Shown: positions 32,913 through 41,248 of the stretch, piece by piece
How positions within the stretch are numbered: the first letter of the stretch is position 1
How the letters are laid out: each line of letters starts with the position of its first letter
Assembly: GCF_010729895.1 (NCBI RefSeq)
Contig: NZ_AP022612.1
Span: 4,464,001 to 4,528,000 of the forward strand
DNA from: Mycolicibacterium confluentis
GTDB taxonomy: Bacteria; Actinomycetota; Actinomycetes; Mycobacteriales; Mycobacteriaceae
DNA: 64,000 nucleotides
Reading direction: 5' to 3'
Program-made: the position numbers and the translations under genes
The notes under the pieces: generated by a model
What the model saw: only the letters and a program-made list of their open reading frames with translations
Told to the model about the DNA's origin: nothing
Database searches by the model: none

Positions 32913-34325
32913 ATGACCGAACACACCGATGTGGTCATTGTCGGCAGCCGCTGCGCCGGATCTGCCGCCGCGATCACATTTGCCAACAAGGGCGTGCGGG
33001 TGATTGCCCTAGACAGCGCCGCGTTCCCCTCGGACACGCTGTCCACGCATCTGTTCTTCCCCAACCACTGGGCCGAGATCGAACTGCTGGGCGCCCTGGA
33101 TCGCGTGCGCGCCCTCGGTGCTCCCCTGCACACCCACGCGGGTGTGGGTGCGCCGGGCGTCAGCCTGGTCGGCCCGTACAACCCGTACGGGACGCTGGCC
33201 GCCGGAGCATGTGTCCGCAGACCGGGCCTGGACCTGGCGCTCGTCGAGACCGCCCGGGCCGCGGGCGCCGAGATCCGCGAGCACACCCGCGTCACCGACG
33301 TCCTGTTCGACGCGAGCGGACGCGCCGTCGGCGTCGCGTACCGGAGACGCGACGGCACGGAGTCGATCATCAAGGCGTCGCTGGTCGTGGGCGCCGACGG
33401 CAGGCGGTCAACTGTGGCCCGCCTGGTCGGCGCGCGTGCCCACCACAGCTGGGACAACCAGCGCATGATGGCGTTCGCGTACTACGAGGATCCCCGAGAA
33501 GACCTGCGGCACATCGCCATGCAGTGGCGCAACAATGACGATCTTGGCACCGCGTTTCCGTGCGACGGCGGTCAGCTCGTGGCCCTGCTGATGCCGCCGG
33601 TGACTCGCTCCGACGAATTCCGCGCGGACGCCCAAGCCGCGTTCGACGCCGGGATCGCTCGAATCCCCTCGCTGGCCGAGCGGCTCGAGGGCTGCACTCG
33701 GACCAGTCGGGTCCTGGTCTCGTACTCACATCCGTCGTACTTCCGCCATTCCCACGGCCCCGGCTGGGCGTTGGCCGGGGACGCTGGACACTTCAAGGAT
33801 CCCGTTACGGCACAAGGCATTCGCGATGCACTGCGGTTCGGCCGACTACTGGCCGAGGCCACCGCGCCCCACCTCGACGACCCCGCGGCGCTGGACGCCG
33901 CGCTGGCGGACTGGGAACGTGACCGCGACGAGCAGTGCCTGGCGATGTATCAGTGGGCCAACGGCCTGGGACGCGGCGACACCGTCTCGCCCATCGAGTT
34001 CGCGGCCTACCGGTGGCTGGCTTCACAGCCCGGCGGGCCCACCGAACTGCTCGACGTGTTCTCCCGAAAGCGCGCTCCGGCAGAGGTTTTCACCGTCCCG
34101 CGGCTCGTGCGCTGGATTCGCGCCGCGGTGCACGACCCCAACGTCGACGGCCGAGGGCTGCTGCGCACGGTCCGCCGCGACCTGGCCCGCGAGGCGTCCC
34201 GTGCCGGCGAGCAACGGCTGTTCCGGCTGCGGCGTGCGCTCTCGGCGAGACGGGGCGGTGAGGTTCAGCCGGAGCAGACGTCGGGTGCGTCACCGCGCAG
34301 TGGCGTGTCGACGGGGACCGTGTAG
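32913..34325 (+). CDS. FAD-dependent oxidoreductase (geranylgeranyl reductase/PHBH-like fold)
   Basis: A 470-residue flavoprotein. The N-terminal FAD motif is VVIVGSRCAGSAAAITFANKG, the second is VVGADGRRSTVARLVGA, and the third is GPGWALAGDAGHFKDPVTAQGI, together the GG-reductase/p-hydroxybenzoate hydroxylase plan. It probably hydroxylates or reduces an unknown substrate, with regulation by the divergent TetR protein. The tail of about 130 residues is Arg-rich and less conserved. ATG 32913 has no ribosome site but a promoter suited to leaderless transcription. The 3' end overlaps the convergent cupin gene by 61 bases. Confidence 0.83.
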   Translation: MTEHTDVVIVGSRCAGSAAAITFANKGVRVIALDSAAFPSDTLSTHLFFPNHWAEIELLGALDRVRALGAPLHTHAGVGAPGVSLVGPYNPYGTLAAGACVRRPGLDLALVETARAAGAEIREHTRVTDVLFDASGRAVGVAYRRRDGTESIIKASLVVGADGRRSTVARLVGARAHHSWDNQRMMAFAYYEDPREDLRHIAMQWRNNDDLGTAFPCDGGQLVALLMPPVTRSDEFRADAQAAFDAGIARIPSLAERLEGCTRTSRVLVSYSHPSYFRHSHGPGWALAGDAGHFKDPVTAQGIRDALRFGRLLAEATAPHLDDPAALDAALADWERDRDEQCLAMYQWANGLGRGDTVSPIEFAAYRWLASQPGGPTELLDVFSRKRAPAEVFTVPRLVRWIRAAVHDPNVDGRGLLRTVRRDLAREASRAGEQRLFRLRRALSARRGGEVQPEQTSGASPRSGVSTGTV

Positions 34326-34726
34326 GTCACCACCACCTGCGCGTCGTGGTCGGTGTCGTTGGCGACGCGGTGCGGAACTCCGGCGGGAATGAACACCACC
34401 TGCCCGTCGGTGAACACGCTGACCGCGCATCCGTCGGCGGTCTGCAGGGCGACGGCGCCGGCGTTGATCACCGAATACTCCGGGCCCGGATGGGTGTGCC
34501 AGCCACTGCTGGCGCCCGGCTTGAGCACGAGGTCCTGGACGATCAGATTCGATGCGGCGCCGTCGGTCACGATCGACACCGGGGCTTGGGTCGTGCCCTG
34601 AGCCAGGTCGGTGCGGACCACCTCGCCTTCGGCGGGGGTGGCGTGCGCGGTCGTCGCGACGAGCAACGGAGCGCAGACGGCGGTCAGGACGGCGCTGGGG
34701 GCGAGCAGATGGCGTCGGATACTCAC
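34265..34726 (-). CDS. Secreted cupin-domain protein
   Basis: A protein of about 153 residues with a signal peptide (SIRRHLLAPSAVLTAVCAPLLV, probable cut after TTAHA) and a small cupin barrel: LKPGASSGWHTHPGPEYSVI gives the first motif with two histidines and an Glu, and GQVVFIPAGVPHRVAND the second with another histidine, enough for one metal ion. Function unknown. GTG 34726 is taken as the start; GTG 34750 would add eight residues, and neither has a strong ribosome site. It follows the Rv0313-like gene on the same strand. Confidence 0.78.
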   Translation of the reverse strand: MSIRRHLLAPSAVLTAVCAPLLVATTAHATPAEGEVVRTDLAQGTTQAPVSIVTDGAASNLIVQDLVLKPGASSGWHTHPGPEYSVINAGAVALQTADGCAVSVFTDGQVVFIPAGVPHRVANDTDHDAQVVVTYTVPVDTPLRGDAPDVCSG

Positions 34727-34763
34727 CCGTTCACTGTGCGCGAACAGCACCGATTCCGCTGAC

Positions 34764-35144
34764 TTACGCCTCGGATTCCTCGTCGGCCTCGTCGAGTGCG
34801 GTCACCGGAATGCCGTACGGCAGGAACCGCACCTTGCGTTTCGGATCGGTGTTCTGCTTGTTGGAGCGCAGTGCCTCGAGTTCGGTCGCATAGACCTGCT
34901 CGACGGTCGCGACACCACCGTCGTCGACGATGAAGATCGCCCACACCCCGGCACCGGTGTCGCCGGTGGTCTCCGGTTCCGGCCGTGACCTGCGGCCGAA
35001 CTCGTCGAACAGCACGCTCCAGCCGGCGCGCTCACCCGTCGACTCGAAGATCTTGCCGACGGCGTCACGCAGCCCCTCCCCGGCCTCGCGCACGATCCGG
35101 TCCAGATCTTCGGGGTCGAATCCAAACGGCCCGTTGTTGCTCAT
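34764..35144 (-). CDS. Conserved mycobacterial protein (Rv0313-like)
   Basis: A 126-residue soluble protein of unknown function, matching Rv0313 in size and position after the Rv0312-like gene. It has an acidic N-terminus (GFDPEDLDRIVREAGEGLRDAVGKIF), a beta-rich centre (GVWAIFIVDDGGVATVEQVYATELEALR) and an acidic tail. No catalytic motif is evident. ATG 35144 has GGAGG eight bases upstream. The conserved order with the Hsp70-like gene suggests that it works with that protein, perhaps as a cytoplasmic partner; this is inference. Confidence 0.8.
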   Translation of the reverse strand: MSNNGPFGFDPEDLDRIVREAGEGLRDAVGKIFESTGERAGWSVLFDEFGRRSRPEPETTGDTGAGVWAIFIVDDGGVATVEQVYATELEALRSNKQNTDPKRKVRFLPYGIPVTALDEADEESEA

Positions 35145-35226
35145 CGCAGCCTCCACGACGGAAATCTCCCCGCACCCACTGCGGTCCCACCAGTGTGCGT
35201 GAAATCGCCGATGCGTGCCAGGAGCC

Positions 35227-37035
35227 TCAGGGCTGCTGCGGTTGCCCGGGCACCGGGATGGGGATCGGTGGGAGGCCCGGGATGTTGAGGTGCGTGGTGG
35301 TGATCGGCGGCGGTGTCCGCGTGGTGGTCGTGGTCGGAGGCGTCGTCGTCGTGGTCGGCGGCGTGGTGGTGGTGGTCGTGGCCGTCGTTGTGGTCGTCGT
35401 TGTGGTCGTGGTTGTCGTGGGTTCGGTCGTCGTCGTGGTCGTCGTGGTCTCCGGCGGCGGAGCGACCGTCGTGACGGGAGGCGGGGGCGGCGGCGCCGGT
35501 TCCTGCGTCACCGTCACCACCGGGGGCTCCTCGGGCGCGGGCGGCGGAGGTGGCGGCGGTTCGACCGTCGTGGACAACACCGGCATCTGGACCGTGGTCG
35601 GCGTCGTGGTCTCGCTGCTCGGGGTGGACTGCGTGGTCAGGGAGTAGGCGACGCCACCGATGGCCACGAGACCGACCAGGGCCGCACCGCCGATCGCCAG
35701 TTGAGGAAGTCGGAACCAGGGGCGCGCGGGCTCGTCGATCTCGCCGACCGCGGGCGTGTACTGGATCTGCGGTCGCGCCCCGGTCTCGTCGATGGCGTAC
35801 GGATTGGGTCCGGAGTAGTCGGGGCCGGCATACGGCAGCGGCTCGGCGACGGAGTCGTCGTCCTGCGACCAGGCCAACGCGCGGAAGGTTGACGATCCGG
35901 GCGCGTCGTCGGCGACGGCAGCGGCACCCGCCCCGAGGAATCCCGCGGTGGCCGCGTCGCCCACCGCGGTGGCGATGCCCGTCGGCGCGTCGGCGTCGGG
36001 TCCGCGGGCGGCGATCAGGGCGGCACCGACCACCGCGTCGAGGTCGGGTCGCGGCGTGGTCACCACCGGCACCTGTGCACGCTCGGAAAGTCGTTGGGTG
36101 ACATAGGGAATGCTGGCTCCGCCGCCGATCGTCGCGACCGCGGCGATGTTCGACCACACCAGCCGGTGCCTGTCCAACTGCTCGTCGACGGCCGCGAGCA
36201 CCCCGTCGAGCTGGGGTGCGATCGCGGCCTCCAACTCGGCCCGCGTCACGCGGACCTCGGACTGGAATCCCGGCAGGTCCACCGGCACGGTGGTGGCCGT
36301 GTCCGCCGACAACCGCTCCTTGGCGCGCCGGCATTCGTCACGCAGCCTGGCCAGTGAACCGACTGCGGCTGTGGCCGAGGGGTCCGCGTCGCCGCGGTTC
36401 GCGATCCCGGCCAGGACCGTGGTCAGCAGGGCCTGATCGATCTGATCGCCCGAGAAGTCCGGGTGGCGCACCGTCTCACCGAGCGGGGTGAACCCCTTTC
36501 CGGCGTCGGCCAGCGTGATGCTCGTGCCGCTGGCGCCGAAGTCCAGCAGGGCCACGACTCCGTGCGCGGTCAGGCCGGGGTTGGCCTGCAACGCGGTCAA
36601 CGCGGTGTTGGCGTCTGAGATCACGCGCGGTGCCACCCCGTTGGGCGCCAGCCTGCGATCGGAGCGCAGGGCGGCGCTGAGCGCGCGAACCGCGGCGGGA
36701 CTCCAGTACGCGGGCACCGCGACCACGAGGTCGTTGGAGGGGGCGGCGACCCCCGCGGCGAGCGCCATGGCGGCGAGTGCCTCCAGCAGCAGTCGATCCG
36801 CACTGTGGCTGGACCCGTCCGGGGCCACCAGGGGCACCGGGTCGCCGACGCGTTCGACGAAGCCGCGCAGCACCAGGCCGGGCTCGTTGAGGTTGGGATT
36901 CTCCGAGGGCAGGCCCACTTCGGGCGCGCGGTGGGGATAGAGGGTCAGCACGGCGCGGCGCGTCACCGGGGGAACTCCGACACGCGCCGCGACCAGGTTG
37001 GTCGTCCCGATAGACAACCCGAGTGGGTCGGACAC
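35227..37035 (-). CDS. Membrane-anchored Hsp70-like protein with Thr/Pro tail (Rv0312-like)
   Basis: A 602-residue protein. Residues 1 to about 360 are an Hsp70/actin ATPase-like domain (DPLGLSIGTTNLVAA, VVALLDFGASGTSITL, VATIGGGASIPYVTQRL). A membrane helix lies at about 445-465. The outer tail is low-complexity, first acidic and proline-rich and then long runs of threonine broken by prolines. This agrees with Rv0312, annotated as proline- and threonine-rich. GTG 37035 is preferred, with AAGG eight bases upstream, giving the same N-terminus as Rv0312; GTG 37044 would add three residues. A cytoplasmic chaperone-like head with a cell-wall tail suggests a sensing or scaffolding role. Confidence 0.82.
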   Translation of the reverse strand: MSDPLGLSIGTTNLVAARVGVPPVTRRAVLTLYPHRAPEVGLPSENPNLNEPGLVLRGFVERVGDPVPLVAPDGSSHSADRLLLEALAAMALAAGVAAPSNDLVVAVPAYWSPAAVRALSAALRSDRRLAPNGVAPRVISDANTALTALQANPGLTAHGVVALLDFGASGTSITLADAGKGFTPLGETVRHPDFSGDQIDQALLTTVLAGIANRGDADPSATAAVGSLARLRDECRRAKERLSADTATTVPVDLPGFQSEVRVTRAELEAAIAPQLDGVLAAVDEQLDRHRLVWSNIAAVATIGGGASIPYVTQRLSERAQVPVVTTPRPDLDAVVGAALIAARGPDADAPTGIATAVGDAATAGFLGAGAAAVADDAPGSSTFRALAWSQDDDSVAEPLPYAGPDYSGPNPYAIDETGARPQIQYTPAVGEIDEPARPWFRLPQLAIGGAALVGLVAIGGVAYSLTTQSTPSSETTTPTTVQMPVLSTTVEPPPPPPPAPEEPPVVTVTQEPAPPPPPPVTTVAPPPETTTTTTTTEPTTTTTTTTTTTTATTTTTTPPTTTTTPPTTTTTRTPPPITTTHLNIPGLPPIPIPVPGQPQQP

Positions 37036-37098
37036 TGAATACACCTTGCGTCGTTACAGGGGCTGCGGCCAGTCACCCACCCTAGCGGCAGTCGCAGA

Positions 37099-38142
37099 TT
37101 ACGGGCGGTGCCACACGAACGGGATGTCGGCCATCGTCGTGAATCCCGCCGCGGCCGCGCACACCCCAGGCACCGCGTTGACGGCCTGCATCGCGGTGGC
37201 GACACTGGCCGACTGGACGTGCTCGGCCAGCGGCACGTCGCGGACGAAGCTGGCCAACGTCATCACATGCGTCCGCACCGACGGCGTGCCCTCGATGGTG
37301 ATGGTCCAGCCGTGCTGCGGGGTGGGCCAGTGGGCGGGTTGCCGTTCGGCGACCGTCCACAGTGTCTCGACCTCGACGCGCGTGGCGCCCGCGCTGCGCC
37401 CCGACCAGCGCCAGCGCTGCCCTGCGACGGTGCCAGCCTGCAGGGTTCGGCCGAAGACGTCTCGGTCTGCGCTGGCCGGGATCACCTCGAGGTCGGTGAC
37501 CACCTCGTCCAGGTCCGCCCCCAGGGTGTCGCCCAGAAGCCAGACCTGTTGGCGGAAAAGATCGCTGGTGAATCGCAGGCTCTCGACCTGTTCGGTGACC
37601 TCGTCCGGCGGTGCACCGAAGCGCATCTGGTCGAACGTGATGTCGACGCTGTCGTACATGGACCAGTCGGCGCGTTCCTGCACGGTGACGCGCTCGATCT
37701 CGCGGCACATGCCGGAGAGCGCCAGCGGCACAATCACTCCGAGGTTCCCGGGATTCAGCCCGGTGCCGTGCAGCGATGTGCCACCGGTGCGGCAGGCGCT
37801 GAGAAGGCGGTCGCGGTCGACGGCGTCCATGCGCGCCGGATGGAACGCGAACGACGTGGTGACGACGTTGACGCCCGCCGACAGCAGCCGGCACACCTCG
37901 TCGACGGACGGCGTCCGTGGGGTGTAGAGCACGCAGTCGGCCTCGGCCAGAAGGTCTTCGACGTTCAATGCGGCCCGGACGCCGACGTCGGCTCGGCCGA
38001 TGAGTTCGCCGGCGTCGAGTCCCGCCTTGGCGTCGGTGTACACCTTCACCCCGGCCAGCGTGAGGTCGGAACGATCGAGTATGCCGCGCAGCGCTTCTCG
38101 GCCCACCGCGCCAGTGCCCCACTGCAGAACGCGGTACGTCAT
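37099..38142 (-). CDS. Dihydrodipicolinate reductase-like NAD(P)-binding protein
   Basis: A 347-residue dehydrogenase-like protein. The Rossmann motif is VLQWGTGAVGREALRGIL, followed by a segment CVLYTPRTPSVDEVCRLLSAGVNVVTT as in dihydrodipicolinate reductase and 2,4-diaminopentanoate dehydrogenase relatives. Large mycobacterial families of this type are uncharacterised; some are placed near lipid or steroid genes. It lies four bases after the Rv0311-like gene and probably shares its mRNA. It is not part of the recalled Rv0311-Rv0312 order, so it seems to be a lineage-specific insertion. Confidence 0.78.
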   Translation of the reverse strand: MTYRVLQWGTGAVGREALRGILDRSDLTLAGVKVYTDAKAGLDAGELIGRADVGVRAALNVEDLLAEADCVLYTPRTPSVDEVCRLLSAGVNVVTTSFAFHPARMDAVDRDRLLSACRTGGTSLHGTGLNPGNLGVIVPLALSGMCREIERVTVQERADWSMYDSVDITFDQMRFGAPPDEVTEQVESLRFTSDLFRQQVWLLGDTLGADLDEVVTDLEVIPASADRDVFGRTLQAGTVAGQRWRWSGRSAGATRVEVETLWTVAERQPAHWPTPQHGWTITIEGTPSVRTHVMTLASFVRDVPLAEHVQSASVATAMQAVNAVPGVCAAAAGFTTMADIPFVWHRP

Positions 38143-38146
38143 GGCG

Positions 38147-39379
38147 TCAGACGACGGTCAGCGGCAGGGACTTGCGCGGTTCGAAAGCGAAATCGGCGCC
38201 GCCGCTGAACTTCACCACCTCGACTTCGGACTGCACCTTGGTTGCGGTGTCGCCGACGGTCAGTTCCAGCGTCCAGTCGGTGTCGGTGCCGTCGACGTGC
38301 GGGACCACGAAGGGGTCGGCGGCCGTGGCGATGGCCTGCAGCGCCTTCGTCGAACCGGGTCCGCACAGCGAGATCCAGGCTCCGTCGTCGTGGGCCGCGC
38401 TGCGGTGGACCAGCATGCGGTCGCCGGTGAACTCGGCGTCGACGTAGCCGTTCGGGTTGACCAGCGGATGCAGTTCAAGGGTCCGCAGCACACCCTCGAC
38501 GCCGCCGGGGAGCTTGAGCGCCTTGTGGATCCGCTCGGCGGCGATACCGGCGAGTCCGATCAGCTGTTTGGTGCAGATCTCGCGGGCCTGATCGGCGTCG
38601 GTGGCCCGGGCGTTGACCGCGAGCACGAACGACAGGTTCAGCAGGTGCATCTCCAGGCAGACCTCGTCGGCGATGCGCACCAGCGCCGACTTCGAGAAGC
38701 CGGCGAAGTCGAAGTCGCTCACGAGCGGGCCGGAGTAGTCCGAGTGTCCCTCGTCAGCGGTGTCGATGGGCGCCAGCGGCCATGTGGCCGCCCTGGTCTT
38801 CTCGATGATCTGCAGTGGCGGCAGGCCCGACACCTCGGGATTCGACGCGTCGATGGACACGGTCCAGGCGCAGTGCGGGTGCCGGTCCGCCGGCGTGCGG
38901 GGCGGGCGGTGGATGGGTCGGATCTGGGCCCGCGCGTTGGTGGCGACGGCCGTCGCATCGAAGGTCGGATCCTCGATGTCGTGGCACATTCCGCGCACGT
39001 AGTCCTCGCCCATGGGTTCGACGTCGAGCAGGGCGCCGCAGTGGTCCAGGTGGAACTCGCCGTGGTACGGGTCATGGATGACGTACCGGAAGTCCATGAA
39101 CTGTGGCGGGGCGCCGATGTCGAGTTGCATGCCCTTGAAGATCGTCGGAACGTCGTCGCCTTCGAACTTCAGCGCCCGCTGGAGGCGCTTGGTGTAGATC
39201 GGGCTGGCTCCGGCCCACTCCTCGATGGCGATCTGCAGCATCTCCTCGCGGCCGAAACTGCTGATGCACCAGGCCATTCCGGATCGATCGATCATCTGGC
39301 CGATGAGCAGCAGTTCGGGCACCAGCGTGGCCAGTTCGGCACGCGACAACGAAGCGAAGCGACTGGGGGCTGTAGTCAC
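38147..39379 (-). CDS. Conserved mycobacterial protein (Rv0311-like), unknown function
   Basis: A 410-residue soluble protein that matches my memory of Rv0311 along most of its length. Conserved residues cluster in IGAPPQFMDFRYV, GEFHLDHCGALLDVEPMGEDYV and RPIHRPPRTPADRHPHCAWTV, which are rich in His, Cys and Asp and could bind a metal. No known fold is evident to me. It begins at GTG 39379 with no ribosome site; TATGTT six bases before the start on the minus strand could be the -10 box of a leaderless transcript. The operator-like repeat shared with the divergent TetR gene suggests repression by that protein. Confidence 0.75.
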   Translation of the reverse strand: MTTAPSRFASLSRAELATLVPELLLIGQMIDRSGMAWCISSFGREEMLQIAIEEWAGASPIYTKRLQRALKFEGDDVPTIFKGMQLDIGAPPQFMDFRYVIHDPYHGEFHLDHCGALLDVEPMGEDYVRGMCHDIEDPTFDATAVATNARAQIRPIHRPPRTPADRHPHCAWTVSIDASNPEVSGLPPLQIIEKTRAATWPLAPIDTADEGHSDYSGPLVSDFDFAGFSKSALVRIADEVCLEMHLLNLSFVLAVNARATDADQAREICTKQLIGLAGIAAERIHKALKLPGGVEGVLRTLELHPLVNPNGYVDAEFTGDRMLVHRSAAHDDGAWISLCGPGSTKALQAIATAADPFVVPHVDGTDTDWTLELTVGDTATKVQSEVEVVKFSGGADFAFEPRKSLPLTVV

Positions 39380-39380
39380 G

Positions 39381-39411
39381 CTTTAAACATAGAGTCGTCA
39401 ATGTTATAAAG
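39381..39411. promoter_or_regulatory. Shared divergent promoter/operator between Rv0311-like and TetR genes
   Basis: CTTTAAACAT (39381-39390) and ATGTTATAAAG (39401-39411) form an inverted repeat with one extra base. On the plus strand TTTAAA (39382-39387) and TATAAA (39405-39410) are 17 bases apart, and the -10 ends seven bases before ATG 39418, fitting a leaderless TetR mRNA. The operator covers both boxes, as expected for autorepression. Confidence 0.55.
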
Positions 39412-39417
39412 TCAACG

Positions 39418-40053
39418 ATGACAAGTTCGGCTTCGTCGGCCGTGCCGACCCGTCGCACCACCGCGCCCCGAAAGCGCGGCGATGACACCCGCGCGAAGAT
39501 CATCGACGAGACCGTGCGCTGCGTGGTCGAAGAGGGTTTCCCCGCCGCGACCGCCAAGCATGTCGCCGAACGCGCGGGCGTCACCTGGGGCGTCATCCAG
39601 TACCACTTCGGGGATCGCAACGGACTGCTCATGGCCGTCGTCGACGACGGCGTCGCACGCCTCATCGACAGCCTCTCGACGGCCGACGTCTCCGGCCTGC
39701 CACTGCAGGCGCGCATCGAGACCGTCGTCGACATCGCCTGGGAGTGCTATCGGAGCCCGACGTCGATGGCCGCGTTCGAGATCCTGCAGTCCACCAGGGG
39801 CAGCCTCGGCGAATCGTCACACCGGCATCTGTTGGACATGAACGACGCGATCAACAGTCTGGGCCGGCTGATCTCCGAGGATCCCGCGGATCACGAAGTC
39901 GCTCAGGTCATCTGGGCAGCTCTTCGCGGCATGGTGCTGGCCGGCATGGCGATCGGGGCGCCCATCGAGTGGCAGCGGGAACGAGCCACCCTGGTGCAGA
40001 TGGCGACGGTGTTCCTTCAGAATTCAGCGAGATCCGGGAAGAAGAGGGTCTGA
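39418..40053 (+). CDS. TetR/AcrR-family regulator
   Basis: A 211-residue TetR-type repressor. The DNA-binding part is KRGDDTRAKIIDETVRCVVEEG followed by ATAKHVAERAGVTWGVIQYHFGDRNGLL. The ligand domain is helical and shows nothing diagnostic. It probably controls the divergent Rv0311-like and dehydrogenase-like genes and its own synthesis through the shared operator. ATG 39418 lacks a ribosome site but sits seven bases from a good -10 box. Its 3' end overlaps the convergent LysM gene by 37 bases. Confidence 0.85.
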   Translation: MTSSASSAVPTRRTTAPRKRGDDTRAKIIDETVRCVVEEGFPAATAKHVAERAGVTWGVIQYHFGDRNGLLMAVVDDGVARLIDSLSTADVSGLPLQARIETVVDIAWECYRSPTSMAAFEILQSTRGSLGESSHRHLLDMNDAINSLGRLISEDPADHEVAQVIWAALRGMVLAGMAIGAPIEWQRERATLVQMATVFLQNSARSGKKRV

Positions 40054-40661
40054 CCGGGCGGCGGTGGTTGGTCCACCGCGAGGTGGTTGGCGGCCGCGAT
40101 CAGCCCCTTCAGAAGCGGGTCGCCGTACCACCGCTGGCTCATCTGTTCCCAGGTCTCGAACTCCTCGACGACGTGGCGGCGGTTCAGGGCGGGCCGAATC
40201 AATTTCTGGCCGACTTCGATGTCATCCAGTGTCGCAAGGTGATTGGCGTACTCGATCAGGACGTCGCAGCGCTCGTCGTTGTACCAGCGGATCGCGAACC
40301 CTCGGAGGGTGTCGCCGGGGTAGACGATGTGGTGGCTGACGTTGACCAGGTCGGGAATCAGCAGGTGTTGGCCTGGGATGAGAAGGTAGGGCGCTGCAAT
40401 GTGGTTCGCGGCGGCCAGCATGGGGAACATCGCAACGTCGCCGTAGTGCAACTCCGCGAGGTCGAAGAGGGTGTCGGATTCGGAGACCAGGTGCCGCCGG
40501 GTGATGTACGGGACGAGCAGGTCCTGGCCCACGACCAGCTTGTCCGAGGGGGCCAGTCCGTTCGCCGCGGCCAGCGCTGCTGCGAGTTCGGGATCAGCGA
40601 AGAACCGTCGGGCCAGTGAGCGGAGGGTGTCGCCACTGGCGACATGGTGCAGAGATGCCAT
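40017..40661 (-). CDS. Four-LysM protein without signal peptide
   Basis: A 214-residue protein made almost wholly of four LysM-like repeats of about 49 residues. The first has HHVASGDTLRSLARRFFADPE, the second RHLVSESDTLFDLAELHYGDV, the third HHIVYPGDTLRGFAIRWYND and the fourth RHVVEEFETWEQMSQRWYGDP; each ends with VGQxLLxP or a variant. LysM binds N-acetylglucosamine polymers, but this protein has neither export signal nor catalytic domain. It may act inside the cell, be exported by an unusual route, or be a scaffold. The repeats resemble those of the LysM esterase at 26021. ATG 40661 is the probable start. Confidence 0.8.
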   Translation of the reverse strand: MASLHHVASGDTLRSLARRFFADPELAAALAAANGLAPSDKLVVGQDLLVPYITRRHLVSESDTLFDLAELHYGDVAMFPMLAAANHIAAPYLLIPGQHLLIPDLVNVSHHIVYPGDTLRGFAIRWYNDERCDVLIEYANHLATLDDIEVGQKLIRPALNRRHVVEEFETWEQMSQRWYGDPLLKGLIAAANHLAVDQPPPPGQTLFFPDLAEF

Positions 40662-40697
40662 CTGATCAGATTCGATCCTTGGGTGGCTGCTGAGCAC

Positions 40698-40736
40698 GCG
40701 TAGTCGACTACGCACCTTCGCCCCGGCGAAGGTGCG
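40698..40736. repeat. Two adjoining perfect palindromes
   Basis: GCGTAGTCGACTACGC (40698-40713) is a perfect 16-base palindrome. It is joined to a second element with 12-base arms, CGCACCTTCGCC (40711-40722) and GGCGAAGGTGCG (40725-40736), around CC. They lie in the gap between the divergent LysM and SnoaL-like genes. They could be regulatory hairpins, protein sites or a dispersed element. Confidence 0.6.
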
Positions 40737-40757
40737 GCGTGTGCTGCAATGTTGGCC

Positions 40758-41213
40758 ATGGGCGATCTGGAAGACATCAAGCGGGTCAAGTACCGCTACC
40801 TACGCGCGTTGGACACCAAGAAGTGGGAGGAGTTCGCGGGCACCCTCACCGAGGACATCGTCGGCGACTACGGTTCGTCCGTCGGCGAGGAGCACCACTT
40901 CACCGACCGGGAATCGCTGGTGGCCTACATGCGCGCGTCCCTGCCGCCCAACGTGATCACCGAACATCGGGTCACTCACCCCGAGATCACGGTCGACGGC
41001 GATGAGGCGACCGCGACGTGGTACCTGCAGGACCGGGTGATGGTGCCGGACTTCGATTTCATGTTGATCGGGGCGGCCTTCTACAACGATCGGTACCGGC
41101 GCACCGCCGACGGGTGGCGGATCAGCGCCACGGGATACGAGCGCACCTACGAGGCGACGATGTCTCTGAAGGGTCTCGACTTCAAGCTGACGCCGGGCGC
41201 CGCGCTGGACTGA
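40758..41213 (+). CDS. SnoaL-like protein (Rv0310c-like)
   Basis: A 151-residue NTF2/SnoaL-fold protein with the usual opening DLEDIKRVKYRYLRALDTKKWEEFAGTL, the middle NVITEHRVTHPEITVDGDEATATWYLQDRV and the closing YRRTADGWRISATGYERTYE. It has the size and place of Rv0310c. Members near catabolic genes may be isomerases or dehydratases; here nothing points to a substrate. ATG 40758 gives the normal N-terminus; ATG 40749 would add three residues. It converges on the L,D-transpeptidase-like gene, with a long palindrome between their 3' ends. Confidence 0.78.
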   Translation: MGDLEDIKRVKYRYLRALDTKKWEEFAGTLTEDIVGDYGSSVGEEHHFTDRESLVAYMRASLPPNVITEHRVTHPEITVDGDEATATWYLQDRVMVPDFDFMLIGAAFYNDRYRRTADGWRISATGYERTYEATMSLKGLDFKLTPGAALD

Positions 41214-41248
41214 TCCCCCCCGCGACAGGTCTGGGGTCCCCCGCGAGA

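Noticed and set aside
35330..35460. Microsatellite or non-coding tandem repeat
   Set aside because: The GTGGTCGT-like repetition is the coding strand complement of the Thr/Pro-rich tail of the Rv0312-like protein and stays in frame.
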